From assembly GCA_025353015.1 (NCBI GenBank), contig JANXRM010000474.1, positions 1 through 32,579 on the forward strand: DNA of 32,579 nt, in the 5' to 3' direction. The position numbers were made by a program, and so were the translations under genes. The notes under the pieces are model-generated. The model was not told where the DNA came from and ran no database searches. It worked only from the letters and a program-made list of their open reading frames with translations. How positions within the stretch are numbered: position 1 is the first letter of the stretch; every line of letters begins with the position of its first letter. Source of the stretch: Hyphomicrobiales bacterium (GTDB taxonomy: Bacteria; Pseudomonadota; Alphaproteobacteria; Rhizobiales; Hyphomicrobiaceae). Shown here piece after piece: positions 24,655-32,579 of the stretch.

Positions 24655-25562
24655 GCCAGCTGCCCGATCTTTTTCCCGGTTTCGCCGAGCGCCGCTTTAA
24701 AACCGGTGATGCCGAAATCTTCGCCCGGATCGGCGGCTCTGGTCCGCCCTTGCTGCTGTTGCACGGCTATCCGCAGACACACGTCTGCTGGCATAAGATT
24801 GCGCCAGCCCTGGCCAAACATTTCACGCTGGTCATTCCCGATCTGCGCGGCTATGGCGTGAGCACCGGCCCGAAAACCGATGCCGAGCACAGGCCCTATT
24901 CCAAGCGCGCCATGGCCACGGATTTTGCGGCTGTCATGACGGCATTGGGCCATCAGCGGTTTGCGGTCGTTTCGCATGACCGCGGCGGCCGTGTCGGCTA
25001 CCGAATGGCGCTGGATTTCGCTGACCGCGTCGAGCGATTGGCGACGCTGGATATCGTCACGACGTACGACGCCTGGACCGACATGACCAAGGAGAACGCC
25101 ATCGGGCGCTTTCACTGGGCATTTCTGGCGCGACCGGCCCCGTTCCCCGAGACGATGATCGGCGCAAACCCGGTCTATTTCCTCGACTATCTGCTGGCAC
25201 AATGGACGCAAGCGAAGGATCTGAGCGCGTTCGATCCGGGCGCCTTGGCCCACTATCGGGCAGCCTTCTCCCGGCAGTCCGTGATCCACGCAAGTTGCGA
25301 GGATTACCGCGCGGGTGCTGCCTTCGATCCCAATCTTGATGCCAAAGACAAGGCTTCAGGCAAACGCATCACCATGCCGATGCTGGCCTTGTGGGGAGCG
25401 CAGCGCAAGAACGGTTTCGTCAACAAGCCACTCGAAACCTGGAAATCCTGGTGCCCGCACGTGCGCGGCGAACCGATTGAAAGCGGGCATTTCCTGGCCG
25501 AGGAGGCCCCTGATGCAACGCTCGCAGCGCTACTACCGTTCCTGCTCGAAGGACCCCGGTAG
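24651..25562 (+). CDS. Haloacetate dehalogenase (fluoroacetate dehalogenase family), paralogue 2
   Basis: The 303-aa protein is a tandem paralogue of the preceding gene, and both keep the opening DLFPGF and [11 protein letters not shown]. It retains every residue I checked for fluoro/chloroacetate hydrolysis at the RPA1163 numbering: nucleophile Asp110 with Arg111 and Arg114 (SHDRGGRVGYR), Asp134, His155-Trp156 (FHWAFLA), Trp185 (LLAQWTQAKD), Tyr219 (CEDYRAG) and His280 (SGHFLAEE). The predicted reaction is hydrolytic dehalogenation of a haloacetate to glycolate in the cytosol; the actual substrate is untested. It is coupled to paralogue 1 by an ATGA overlap and followed 45 bases later by the patatin gene. 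Confidence 0.94.
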   Translation: MSQLPDLFPGFAERRFKTGDAEIFARIGGSGPPLLLLHGYPQTHVCWHKIAPALAKHFTLVIPDLRGYGVSTGPKTDAEHRPYSKRAMATDFAAVMTALGHQRFAVVSHDRGGRVGYRMALDFADRVERLATLDIVTTYDAWTDMTKENAIGRFHWAFLARPAPFPETMIGANPVYFLDYLLAQWTQAKDLSAFDPGALAHYRAAFSRQSVIHASCEDYRAGAAFDPNLDAKDKASGKRITMPMLALWGAQRKNGFVNKPLETWKSWCPHVRGEPIESGHFLAEEAPDATLAALLPFLLEGPR

Positions 25563-25607
25563 CGGCGTGGACGCCATCGCAGGATTGGCCGATGAAAGGA
25601 CTGGCCA

Positions 25608-26612
25608 ATGACCAAGGCGCTCAGCCGCATCACCCTGGCCCCACTGCCACCATCCCGGCCGCGCATCGGGCTGGCGTTGGGCGGTGGCGGTGCGCGTGGG
25701 CTCGCGCATATCCTCATCATCGAGGCCTTCGAGGAACTGGGACTGCGCCCGGCCGTCATTGCCGGAACCTCGATCGGTGCGATTTTTGGTGCGGCCATGG
25801 CGTCGGGCCTCAAGGCGTCGCACATTCGCGCCCACACCGAAGAAACGCTCTCGCAACGCTTCGATCTGGTGCGCGGCTTGTTCGCGGCGCGGGCTGACCG
25901 TCAGCAAAAATTTTTTAGCTTGCTGCCCCTGCGCCCAGCCTTGCTCAATCCGGAAGCGTTGCTGGACCTCGTTTTGCCACGCGGCGTTGCTGCCGATTTT
26001 TCCAGCCTTGCGATTCCTCTGAAAGTTGTCGCCACCGATTTTTATGGACAGGAAGCAGCGATCCTCGTCGAAGGACCGCTGCAACGCGCGGTCGCCGCTA
26101 GCATGGCGCTGCCGGCGATTTTTCAACCGGTCGTGATCGATGGCCGTGCCCTCATGGACGGCGGCCTGGTCAATCCGTTGCCGTTCGACCTGATCGGTGC
26201 CGGCGTCGACATCACGATTGCCATCGATGTATCGGGGGCTGGCCGGGAACCCAACGCTTCAGGAATGCCTAGCGCCTTCGAGGCCTTGGTCGCATCGTCG
26301 CAGATCCTGCAGCACTCGATCGTGCGCGAGAAACTGAAAAGTTCGCAACCGGATATCTACATCGACGTCGAGGTGGACAAATTCCACGTCCTGGAATTCC
26401 ATCGCTTCCGCGAAATCCTGGCGGCCGCGGCCCCCGCGAAGGCGGCGCTAAAGCGGCAGATCGAAAAAATCCTGGGCAGCAATACTGTGCCACTGATTGA
26501 TGGCGTCGCGGATGCCGGAGCAATGACGGTACTTGCACCGGAAATTCCAACACCAGCACCCAAGAAGCGCCGCCGTCTGGCGCTGCCGAAAAGTCTGAAA
26601 CGCAAGGGCTGA
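25608..26612 (+). CDS. Patatin-like phospholipase family protein
   Basis: The 334-aa protein is a bacterial patatin (RssA/NTE-like) with the Ser-Asp catalytic dyad. It shows the oxyanion-hole loop GGGGARGLAH at residues 25-34, the nucleophile Ser55 in GTSIG, and Asp184 in DGGLVNPLP. SMALPAIFQP just before the Asp motif is also typical. The C-terminal tail ends in a basic PKKRRRLALPKSLKRKG, which could bind a membrane surface. No signal peptide is present, so it should act in the cytoplasm or at the inner membrane on acyl lipids. It is probably the last gene of the purD run, and its stop lies four bases from that of the convergent coiled-coil gene. Confidence 0.94.
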   Translation: MTKALSRITLAPLPPSRPRIGLALGGGGARGLAHILIIEAFEELGLRPAVIAGTSIGAIFGAAMASGLKASHIRAHTEETLSQRFDLVRGLFAARADRQQKFFSLLPLRPALLNPEALLDLVLPRGVAADFSSLAIPLKVVATDFYGQEAAILVEGPLQRAVAASMALPAIFQPVVIDGRALMDGGLVNPLPFDLIGAGVDITIAIDVSGAGREPNASGMPSAFEALVASSQILQHSIVREKLKSSQPDIYIDVEVDKFHVLEFHRFREILAAAAPAKAALKRQIEKILGSNTVPLIDGVADAGAMTVLAPEIPTPAPKKRRRLALPKSLKRKG

Positions 26613-26616
26613 GTGC

Positions 26617-27957
26617 TTACCGGCGCCAACTGCCGGACCCAACATGCGGCAAAGCAGCGTGCTCCTGGTCCGGAAGCCCTTCGGCCAAAGCTCTTTCCAA
26701 GGCAGCAGCACCGGCCGTGCGCGCAATGTCTTCGGGGATCACCCACATCGTGTAGTCGCCGCTCTGGATCGTGCGGCGGCACATAAGGCGTCCCGCCTCC
26801 GCGCGGCAGTCGGCCGGCGCATCAATCGTCTGCGCCGAGCGGCGGTCATGAATCATCACGCGCATGTCGATCGGCTGCATCGAGACCGGCAGGGAACCGA
26901 GATCGATGTCGCGGAACACGCAGCCAAGCGAACGGCTGCAGGCGCCGGCCCGCTCGCCGAAGGTGCGCCCGGCACCCAGCGCTTTGCGGCCAGGAAAGAA
27001 ACTCGCCGCAGCTTCAGGCCCGTTGCTGACGAAACAGCCGCCGCCATTGCACAACAGCGGGTCGGCGGTCTTGTTGTGGCGGCGAATGCCGCGATGACCC
27101 GGCTCCATCAGCAGCAGAATGGTGACGCGCGAGGAATTGCCGGAACGTGCAGCCGTCGTCGTGGTGCTCCAGACATCAGTTGTGGGTGCCCGCACCGGGC
27201 CGCCAAGCGCTGACGGCGGCTCGAGAGTCCGTGGCGGCGCCGTCGCAGTCTCAGTATTGCTGTTGGCTTGTTCGCGGCGGGCGTGCGCCTGACGCAAGCG
27301 CTCGGCAACCCGCTGCCCTTCAGCTTCGCGTTCGGCAGCCATGACTTGGGTCTGGGTCCTTTCCCGCTCCGCTTTCGCTTCGAGCTGACGGCGTTGCTCG
27401 TCGGCGTGCTTCGCCTCGGCCACCCGCCGAGCCTCAGCGGCCTTCCGTTCGAGAATGCGCTTGTCTTCCGCCACACGTTTCCGCTCGTCCGCGACCTTCT
27501 GCTCGGCGATGCGCTTGTCTTCTGCGGCCTGCCGCGCTTCGGCAATCTTGCGGGCTTCTTCGGCCAACTTCTGGTCGGCGAGGCGTTTTGCTTCCGCGGC
27601 CCGTGCGGCGATTTCGGCCGCCTTGCGTTGCTCGGCCTGACGTTCCGCGATTTCGGCATCGACCCTGGCCTTTTCGAGGGCCGCACGACGTGCCTCCGCT
27701 TCGGCCTTGGCTGTGGCAAGCATCTCGGCTTCCTCAGCCTTGCGTAAGGCCTCACGCCGCGCGGCTTCCTTGGCAGCTTCTTTGGCGGGCCGGTCGGCTT
27801 CGGCCGCGAATTTCTCGGCCAGGGCATGTCCAGGGTCGCGCAGCACAGGGCCACTCTGCCCCATGGCCGTTGAATGCGTCAGCACCGACAATCCGAGAAC
27901 GGCTCCAAACGTCTTCCCGAATGCATTCGACGTCAGCAATCGTGCTGCTCTGCCCAT
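26617..27957 (-). CDS. Secreted coiled-coil protein with six-cysteine C-terminal domain
   Basis: The 446-aa product begins at an ATG with ATGGAG ten bases upstream; the ORF track starts 86 codons too early. A Sec signal (MGRAARLL to THSTAMGQ) is followed by a long Ala/Glu/Lys/Arg coiled coil at about 48-245 (TolA-like composition), a Pro/Thr linker, and a globular domain at about 280-446. That domain starts RVTILLLMEPGHRGIRRHNK and has three cysteine pairs: CNGGGC, CSRSLGC and DC-x8-MC. I believe similar proteins occur in Bradyrhizobium relatives without an assigned function. A periplasmic scaffold with a disulfide-rich ligand domain is the likeliest reading. No transmembrane anchor other than the signal is seen. 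Confidence 0.82.
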   Translation of the reverse strand: MGRAARLLTSNAFGKTFGAVLGLSVLTHSTAMGQSGPVLRDPGHALAEKFAAEADRPAKEAAKEAARREALRKAEEAEMLATAKAEAEARRAALEKARVDAEIAERQAEQRKAAEIAARAAEAKRLADQKLAEEARKIAEARQAAEDKRIAEQKVADERKRVAEDKRILERKAAEARRVAEAKHADEQRRQLEAKAERERTQTQVMAAEREAEGQRVAERLRQAHARREQANSNTETATAPPRTLEPPSALGGPVRAPTTDVWSTTTTAARSGNSSRVTILLLMEPGHRGIRRHNKTADPLLCNGGGCFVSNGPEAAASFFPGRKALGAGRTFGERAGACSRSLGCVFRDIDLGSLPVSMQPIDMRVMIHDRRSAQTIDAPADCRAEAGRLMCRRTIQSGDYTMWVIPEDIARTAGAAALERALAEGLPDQEHAALPHVGSGSWRR

Positions 27958-28133
27958 GCGGATGACTCCATCTCTCGGACGCCCGCGAAAATGCGTGAGC
28001 GACCTTACCCAGCCCAGTACAAAATCCAGATACCCTGTTGAGCCCGCCTTGCCAGTTGCCATGGCCTCTTGGTCTCGACCCCGGCCTACATTCCGCCAGG
28101 ATTTGGGCAATAAAGCGGAGTTGAGCTGAACGA

Positions 28134-28161
28134 CGGCTGAACAATCCTCACGTTTCAGCCG
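28134..28161 (-). terminator. Hairpin at the 3' end of the SDR gene
   Basis: CGGCTGAA and TTCAGCCG form a perfect 8-bp stem whose loop contains the TGA stop codon of the minus-strand SDR gene. No T-run follows. It may end the GST-queG-SDR transcript or protect its 3' end. Confidence 0.35.
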
Positions 28162-29047
28162 CAGCGATGGTTGAAAGCCCCTCCCGGTAGCTTGGAAAGG
28201 CGAGCCTGACACCAAGATCCGCCTTCATGCGCCCATTCGAGACGCGTTTCGACTCGCCATAGAAACTGCGCGCCATGGGCGACAATTCAGCCGTGTCGAA
28301 GGGAACGGCTGGCGGCTCCGGCACCCCCAAAAGCCCGGCCGCATAGGACACCACCTCGTCGGGGGGAGCAGGCGCATCGTCGGAGACGTTGTAAATCGTA
28401 TGCCGGCCTTGGCCCTGCATAGAGGCAGCCACTGCGGTCGCGATGTCGTCCACATGGATGCGATTGAACACTTGGCCGGGCTTGATCAGGCGTCGCGCGG
28501 TCCCAGCGCGCACCGCGTCGAGTGTACTGCGGCCGGGCCCATAAATGCCGGGCAGGCGAAAAACGACGGCCCGCTTGTCGCTGCTCTGGCCGAGCCTGAC
28601 CCAGGCCGCTTCGGCGGCAAGGCGGCGGCGCCCCCGGTCGGAATGCGGCGTTGGTGGCGTATCCTCGTCGACCCAGCTGCCTTGATGATCGCCATAGACG
28701 CCAACGGTCGAGAAATAACCGATCCAGCGAACGCCAGGTGATGCGGCGATATCAAGCCCGTACAACTGCAAAGCCGGATCACCGCCTTCGCCGGGGGGAA
28801 CCGAAATCAGAATGTGGCTGGCTACCGCGATCGCTTTGGCTACCGCGCTGGCAGCGGACTGTCCGTCGAATACCAGGCCTTGCCAACCGGCAGCGGAGAT
28901 GGCGGCCGCACCCTCAACCGAACGCGATGTGCCGGAAACTGTCCAATCCTCAGCATCCAAACGGCGGGCAAGAACACGGGCGCTGTAGCCCAGGCCAAAA
29001 CACAGAACATGGCGGCGGGTGGTGCTGACTGTCGTTGGCGTTGTCAT
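28148..29047 (-). CDS. NAD-dependent epimerase/dehydratase-type SDR protein
   Basis: The 299-aa protein is an atypical extended SDR (YeeZ-like, COG0451). It has the nucleotide-binding [18 protein letters not shown] near residue 10, a dinucleotide-fold strand [12 protein letters not shown], the [16 protein letters not shown] region where Tyr is the usual catalytic residue, [13 protein letters not shown], and [13 protein letters not shown]. The conserved Lys four residues after Tyr is not obvious (YGDHQ), which is common in the atypical group and makes the reaction uncertain. The ATG at 29047 overlaps the queG stop (ATGA), so the start is secure and the gene is the last of a coupled GST-queG-SDR set. 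Confidence 0.92.
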   Translation of the reverse strand: MTTPTTVSTTRRHVLCFGLGYSARVLARRLDAEDWTVSGTSRSVEGAAAISAAGWQGLVFDGQSAASAVAKAIAVASHILISVPPGEGGDPALQLYGLDIAASPGVRWIGYFSTVGVYGDHQGSWVDEDTPPTPHSDRGRRRLAAEAAWVRLGQSSDKRAVVFRLPGIYGPGRSTLDAVRAGTARRLIKPGQVFNRIHVDDIATAVAASMQGQGRHTIYNVSDDAPAPPDEVVSYAAGLLGVPEPPAVPFDTAELSPMARSFYGESKRVSNGRMKADLGVRLAFPSYREGLSTIAAAET

Positions 29048-30201
29048 TGGAGCACGGCATCCCATTCCTGCTGCACATCGGCGTCGTGCTCGGTCACGCG
29101 GGCGCGCTGCGCGATGCCGGCCAATTCGGCCGGATTGACCAATTGGCCAAGCGCCCATACAGCCGCCCCACGCACCAACGGCGAGGCATCGTCGAGCAAG
29201 GGGACGATCCTGTGCTGCAAGTCTCGATCTCCCGAGTTTCCAACGGCAATCAGAACGTTACGCATAAACCGGTTCCGGCCGGTCCGCTTGACCGGCGTGC
29301 CGGCGAAACGCTGCCGGAAAGCTGCGTCGTCGAGTGCGAGCAACTCGGCGAGCGGCGGATTGTCCGTCTCCGGCCGGGCTTTGAGCTGCGTCTCCCGCGC
29401 CGCCGCCGCAAACTTGTTCCACGGACAAACCGCAAGGCAATCATCGCAGCCGTAGATGCGGTTCCCCATCAGTGGCCGGAACTCGCGCGCGATCGGCCCT
29501 TTGTGCTCGATCGTGAGGTACGAGATGCAGCGGCGGGCGTCCAGTTGGTAGGGCGCCGGGAACGCCTTGGTCGGGCAGACGTCGAGGCAACGGCTGCAAC
29601 TGCCGCAATGATCGTCGCCCGGTCTATCGGGCGCGATTTCAGCAGTCGTCAGGATCGCCCCGAGAAAAAGCCAGGATCCATGCTCCCGCGAGACCAGATT
29701 GGTATGCCGCCCCTGCCAGCCGAGGCCTGCCAGCCGGGCAAGCGGCTTTTCCATCAGCGGCGCCGTATCGACGAACACTTTCACCTCGGCACCGGTCTTT
29801 GCCACCAGGGCACGCGCCACCTGCTTCAATCGCGGCTTGATCAGTTCGTGATAATCGCGGCCTTGCGCATAAACCGAGATGACGCTGCGCCAACGGTCTT
29901 CCAGAACCGCCAACGGGTCTTGATCCGGTGCGTAGCTTAACCCAAGGACGATGGCCGTCCGCGCCTCGGGCCAGAGCCTGGAGGGGTGCCCGCGCCGCAC
30001 CGCCGTTTCCGGCATCCAGTCCATATCGCCGTGCCGGCCGGCGGTCACGAATTCAGCCAGTCGATCAGCGGTTTTCTCGGACACATCGGCCACCCGGGCA
30101 ACCCCGACGGTATCAAAACCGGCCGCGCGCGCTTCCGCGTCGATCCATGGGCGAAGGCTCGATGTATCAAGCGCATCGTTGATCTCAGGGGCTCGGGTCA
30201 C
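29044..30201 (-). CDS. queG: Epoxyqueuosine reductase QueG
   Basis: The 385-aa protein is the cobalamin- and iron-sulfur-dependent reductase that converts epoxyqueuosine to queuosine in tRNA. Two 4Fe-4S motifs are clear, [16 protein letters not shown] near residue 198 and [14 protein letters not shown] near 250. The N-terminal half shows [15 protein letters not shown] and [30 protein letters not shown], and the C-terminus has a HEAT-like [17 protein letters not shown] segment. The ORF track starts at 30405 inside the GST gene; the GTG at 30201, 16 bases after the GST stop, gives the normal length (E. coli is 379 aa). The ribosome site there is weak. Neither queA nor tgt is in the window. Confidence 0.97.
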   Translation of the reverse strand: MTRAPEINDALDTSSLRPWIDAEARAAGFDTVGVARVADVSEKTADRLAEFVTAGRHGDMDWMPETAVRRGHPSRLWPEARTAIVLGLSYAPDQDPLAVLEDRWRSVISVYAQGRDYHELIKPRLKQVARALVAKTGAEVKVFVDTAPLMEKPLARLAGLGWQGRHTNLVSREHGSWLFLGAILTTAEIAPDRPGDDHCGSCSRCLDVCPTKAFPAPYQLDARRCISYLTIEHKGPIAREFRPLMGNRIYGCDDCLAVCPWNKFAAAARETQLKARPETDNPPLAELLALDDAAFRQRFAGTPVKRTGRNRFMRNVLIAVGNSGDRDLQHRIVPLLDDASPLVRGAAVWALGQLVNPAELAGIAQRARVTEHDADVQQEWDAVLQ

Positions 30202-30217
30202 GAGAGGGGGCGGTCCG

Positions 30218-30916
30218 TCAAAAATCGAGGTCCGAATAGTGCAGCGGCGGCGGAATGCCCGGTGCGCGATCGGCCAGCAAGGGCCGGAACGATGGCCGGG
30301 ATTTGATCCGAACATACCAGTGCCGGACAGCTGGGATCGTGTCCCAGGCGATCTCGTCGAGATAGTCCAGCAGCGACAGATGGGCAGCGGCCGCGAAATC
30401 CGCAAAGCTCAGGTCGTCGCCAGCCAACCACCGGCGCTGATCCACCAGATAGCCGATATAGCTCGTATGATAGCGCAGATTGGCCCTGAGTGCCCGGAGC
30501 AATTCGGCATCCGGCGGCCCTGCCGGTTGTTCCGGCCGCAAGCGCTGATGCAGTTTTTCGCGCAGAAGGTCACGCGTCACCTCGGCATCGAGTTTACGGT
30601 GGAACCAGTCGACGAGCCGCCGCACCTCGGCCCGGTCTTCCGCATGGCCCGGAAACGGGTCTTTGAGGCGCTCTTCCAGCGGCGCATGGCGCACCATCTC
30701 TCCCAGATATTCCGAGATCGCATAGGCCCCAGACAAAATGACGCCGTCACGCAATTCCAGCACCGGCAGATCACCCGATGGATTGAGCGCCAGAAAGGAC
30801 GGACGCCAGGCCCAGGGCAACTCCTCCGCCAGATCGGCTGGCATATCGAGTTCGGCCAGCAATATGCGGATCGAGCGCGAAGAGGGGCAGAACCGGAAAT
30901 GTGTGAGCTTGCTCAT
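30218..30916 (-). CDS. Glutathione S-transferase family protein
   Basis: The 232-aa cytosolic protein has an N-terminal thioredoxin-like domain ([20 protein letters not shown] with CPSS at the active-site position, then [27 protein letters not shown], where cis-Pro and the Ser near residue 62 bind glutathione) and an all-helical C-terminal domain ([19 protein letters not shown]). It resembles GSTs that Hyphomicrobiales often carry next to queG and uppP. It leads the presumed GST-queG-SDR operon and is divergent from uppP across 261 bases. Its substrate is unknown. Confidence 0.93.
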   Translation of the reverse strand: MSKLTHFRFCPSSRSIRILLAELDMPADLAEELPWAWRPSFLALNPSGDLPVLELRDGVILSGAYAISEYLGEMVRHAPLEERLKDPFPGHAEDRAEVRRLVDWFHRKLDAEVTRDLLREKLHQRLRPEQPAGPPDAELLRALRANLRYHTSYIGYLVDQRRWLAGDDLSFADFAAAAHLSLLDYLDEIAWDTIPAVRHWYVRIKSRPSFRPLLADRAPGIPPPLHYSDLDF

Positions 30917-31177
30917 GACGTCGTAAATCGGGCCTTTGCGATGGTGGGCGACACTCTATGCGAGCAGAGAGCGCTGATTCGCCGGAATTGCGGCAGCCCA
31001 AAAGTTACCCTCCTGGCGTCCTTGATCGGGGCGCATCCTGAGATTCGTTCAATTGGCTCGGCAACCCCTGACAACCAACCCAGTTGGCGTCATGTGCCGT
31101 GGAGAGAATCCTGTTATGGAGCCTCCGCGGCCTGCTGGCGCGGTGCCTGGGCCTCCCGATCCTGGAGACGCATCCCG

Positions 31178-31972
31178 ATGTCAATGCTCTACGCTGTTCT
31201 GCTCGGCATCATCGAGGGGGTGACCGAATTCCTGCCGGTTTCCTCGACTGGCCATCTCATCCTGGCCGACCGCTTCCTCGGGCTTAACTCCAGCGGCACA
31301 TTCAAGATCCTCATCCAGCTCGGCGCCATTCTCGCCATCGTCACGGTCTACGCCGCCAAGCTCCTGCAGCTACTGTTCGATGTGCCGCATGACAAGCGCA
31401 CGCAAAAGTTCGTTTTGGCGGTGCTGCTGGCTTTTCTCCCGGCGGCTGTAATCGGCGCTACCTTCCACAAGGTCGTCAAGTCCATCTTGCTTGAAAGCCC
31501 GATGGTCGTGTGCATTTCACTGATCGTCGGCGGCATCATCCTGTTGATGGTCGACCGTTGGCGGCATGAGCCCGTCTATCATGACGTCATGGATATTCCG
31601 CCATTGAAGGCCTTGGCCATCGGCTGCTTCCAGTGCCTGGCGCTGGTGCCGGGCGTCTCGCGCTCCGGCTCGACCATCGTCGGTGCCATGCTGCTTGGCG
31701 TCGACAAGGTGCGCGCCGCGGAGTTCTCGTTTTTCCTCGCCATGCCGACGATGACTGGCGCGTTCGTCTACGACCTCTACAAGAGCCACAGTGAAATCAC
31801 GGCTTCGATGGGCCAAGGGATCGTGATCGGCTTTGTCGTCTCGTTCATCGTCGGCGTCTTCGTCGTCAAGTATCTGCTCGATTTCGTCGGCCGCCACGGC
31901 TTTGCGCCGTTCGCCTGGTGGCGGATCATCGTCGGCGGCCTCGGCGTCGGCGCGCTGCTGGTTGCAGGCTGA
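31178..31972 (+). CDS. uppP: Undecaprenyl-diphosphatase UppP/BacA
   Basis: The 264-aa inner-membrane enzyme dephosphorylates undecaprenyl diphosphate to recycle the lipid carrier for peptidoglycan and other cell-wall polymers. Both family signatures are present: [20 protein letters not shown] at residues 10-29 with the catalytic Glu, and [17 protein letters not shown] near 160 (PGxSRSxxT). About eight hydrophobic segments fit the family. The ORF track extends the frame back to 29951 across queG and GST, which is an artefact; the ATG at 31178 with GGAG 11 bases upstream gives the normal protein. Overexpression of this family confers bacitracin resistance, hence the older name bacA. Confidence 0.97.
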   Translation: MSMLYAVLLGIIEGVTEFLPVSSTGHLILADRFLGLNSSGTFKILIQLGAILAIVTVYAAKLLQLLFDVPHDKRTQKFVLAVLLAFLPAAVIGATFHKVVKSILLESPMVVCISLIVGGIILLMVDRWRHEPVYHDVMDIPPLKALAIGCFQCLALVPGVSRSGSTIVGAMLLGVDKVRAAEFSFFLAMPTMTGAFVYDLYKSHSEITASMGQGIVIGFVVSFIVGVFVVKYLLDFVGRHGFAPFAWWRIIVGGLGVGALLVAG

Positions 31973-31992
31973 ATGTTGCAGTTCGATTGAAT

Positions 31993-32034
31993 CGAAAAAC
32001 GTCCGGCGATGCCCTGCACCGCCGGACGTTTGCG
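31993..32034. terminator. Strong hairpin terminator between uppP and clpB
   Basis: AAACGTCCGGCG and CGCCGGACGTTT form a perfect 12-bp stem with an 11-base loop. On the minus strand it is followed by TTTTTCG, so it is a classical Rho-independent terminator for clpB. On the plus strand only three T's follow, so it may serve uppP less efficiently. It sits between two convergent genes. Confidence 0.9.
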
Positions 32035-32060
32035 ACTTGCCCAGATCGTTATGCCGGCCA

Positions 32061-32579
32061 TCACGCCGCCTGACGCACGGCCTCGCCGTTGATGGCGATC
32101 GTGCCGCCGACGACGCCGATGCGCACCTCGTCGCCATCCTTGACCGTACCTGCAAGGATCATCCCGGCCAGCGCGTCCTGCACGTTCTTCTGGATGACGC
32201 GCTTCAACGGCCTGGCACCATACTGCGGATCGTACCCTTGGTTGGCGAGCCACGTCCTGGCCGCGTCGTCAAGCACGACCGTAATTTTCCGGTCGGCCAG
32301 CAACTTCTGCAACCGCTCGAGCTGGATATCGACAATGCGCCCCATCTCGCTCCGTTGCAGCCGATGGAATACGATGATCTCGTCCAGGCGGTTGAGAAAT
32401 TCCGGCCGGAACTTGGTTTTGACTTCCGCCAGCACCAGCTCGCGCGCCTGCTTCATGTCGCCGCCGTCCTTGACCGCAACCAGATAGTCCGCACCGATGT
32501 TCGAGGTCAGGATGATCAGCGTATTCTTGAAATCGACGGTCCGGCCTTGCCCGTCGGTCAGGCGCCCGTCATCGAGCAC
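32061..32579 (-). CDS. clpB: ATP-dependent chaperone ClpB, C-terminal part (cut by window edge)
   Basis: These 172 residues are the end of ClpB, the Hsp100 disaggregase that works with DnaK. They begin in the second AAA+ domain with LDDGRLTDGQGRTVDFKNT and the sensor-1 strand LIILTSNIGADYL, pass through FRPEFLNRLDEIIVFHRL with the arginine-finger region, and finish in the D2 small domain (GYDPQYGARPLKRVIQKN, the sensor-2 motif). The 5' part, including both Walker A sites, lies beyond the window. The gene ends with a clean stop codon just before the strong hairpin terminator. Confidence 0.97.
   Translation of the reverse strand: MLDDGRLTDGQGRTVDFKNTLIILTSNIGADYLVAVKDGGDMKQARELVLAEVKTKFRPEFLNRLDEIIVFHRLQRSEMGRIVDIQLERLQKLLADRKITVVLDDAARTWLANQGYDPQYGARPLKRVIQKNVQDALAGMILAGTVKDGDEVRIGVVGGTIAINGEAVRQAA

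Noticed and set aside
29951-31177. N-terminal 409-residue extension of uppP (673-aa ORF)
   Set aside because: The extension is antisense to queG and the GST gene, has no domain, and uppP has the normal start and length from 31178.
1-32579. tRNA, rRNA, CRISPR, IS elements, phage genes or attachment sites
   Set aside because: I scanned the gaps by eye and saw no cloverleaf-type sequence, no regularly spaced long repeats, no transposase or integrase, and no paired terminal repeats.

Overview
The window is GC-rich, densely coded bacterial chromosome. Its housekeeping genes point to an alphaproteobacterium of the order Hyphomicrobiales (Rhizobiales), perhaps near Bradyrhizobiaceae/Xanthobacteraceae. 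The main clues are waaA-lpxK convergent with a DUF2093 gene and xseA, purD divergent from xseA, and a GST-queG-SDR cluster divergent from uppP and close to clpB. This placement is inferred from gene content and order; there is no rRNA in the window to confirm it.

Layout. (1) 1-9335 is an accessory catabolic block: a Ldh_2-family NAD(P)-dependent oxidoreductase (-), an aldo/keto reductase, an MFS transporter, a DctA-type dicarboxylate symporter, an MmgE/PrpD-family protein, a CaiB/BaiF CoA-transferase and a second MFS transporter related to the first. Together they look like uptake, CoA activation and processing of small (di)carboxylic acids, but the substrate cannot be read from sequence. (2) 9358-13024 holds a flavin-containing monooxygenase (-), two uncharacterised small proteins (one exported, with four cysteines) and a DUF817 membrane protein (-). 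(3) 13365-16533 is a two-gene unit: a Tat-exported DUF1552 protein followed by an exported DUF1587/1595/1592/1588/1585 protein with one CxxCH motif. This pair is best known from Planctomycetes, Verrucomicrobia and Myxobacteria and has no assigned function. It is the strongest candidate here for an undescribed system.

(4) 16577-22312 is envelope and DNA repair: a Cys-X5-Arg phosphatase (-), waaA and lpxK overlapping by 26 bp (+), DUF2093 (-) and xseA (-). (5) 22454-26612 is a + strand run: purD, two tandem alpha/beta-hydrolases of the fluoroacetate/haloacetate dehalogenase family joined by 4-base ATGA overlaps, and a patatin-like phospholipase. The second dehalogenase paralogue keeps every catalytic and halide-pocket residue I checked; the first has lost two. 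(6) 26617-30916 is a - strand run (in transcription order GST, queG, SDR epimerase, then a secreted coiled-coil protein with a six-cysteine C-terminal domain), followed by uppP (+) and the 3' end of clpB (-), which converge on a strong hairpin terminator.

I found no tRNA, rRNA, CRISPR array, insertion sequence or phage gene. The many long ORFs on opposite strands or in other frames (for example the 974-aa and 673-aa tracks) are GC-rich-codon shadows; their downstream parts contain real genes with internal starts.
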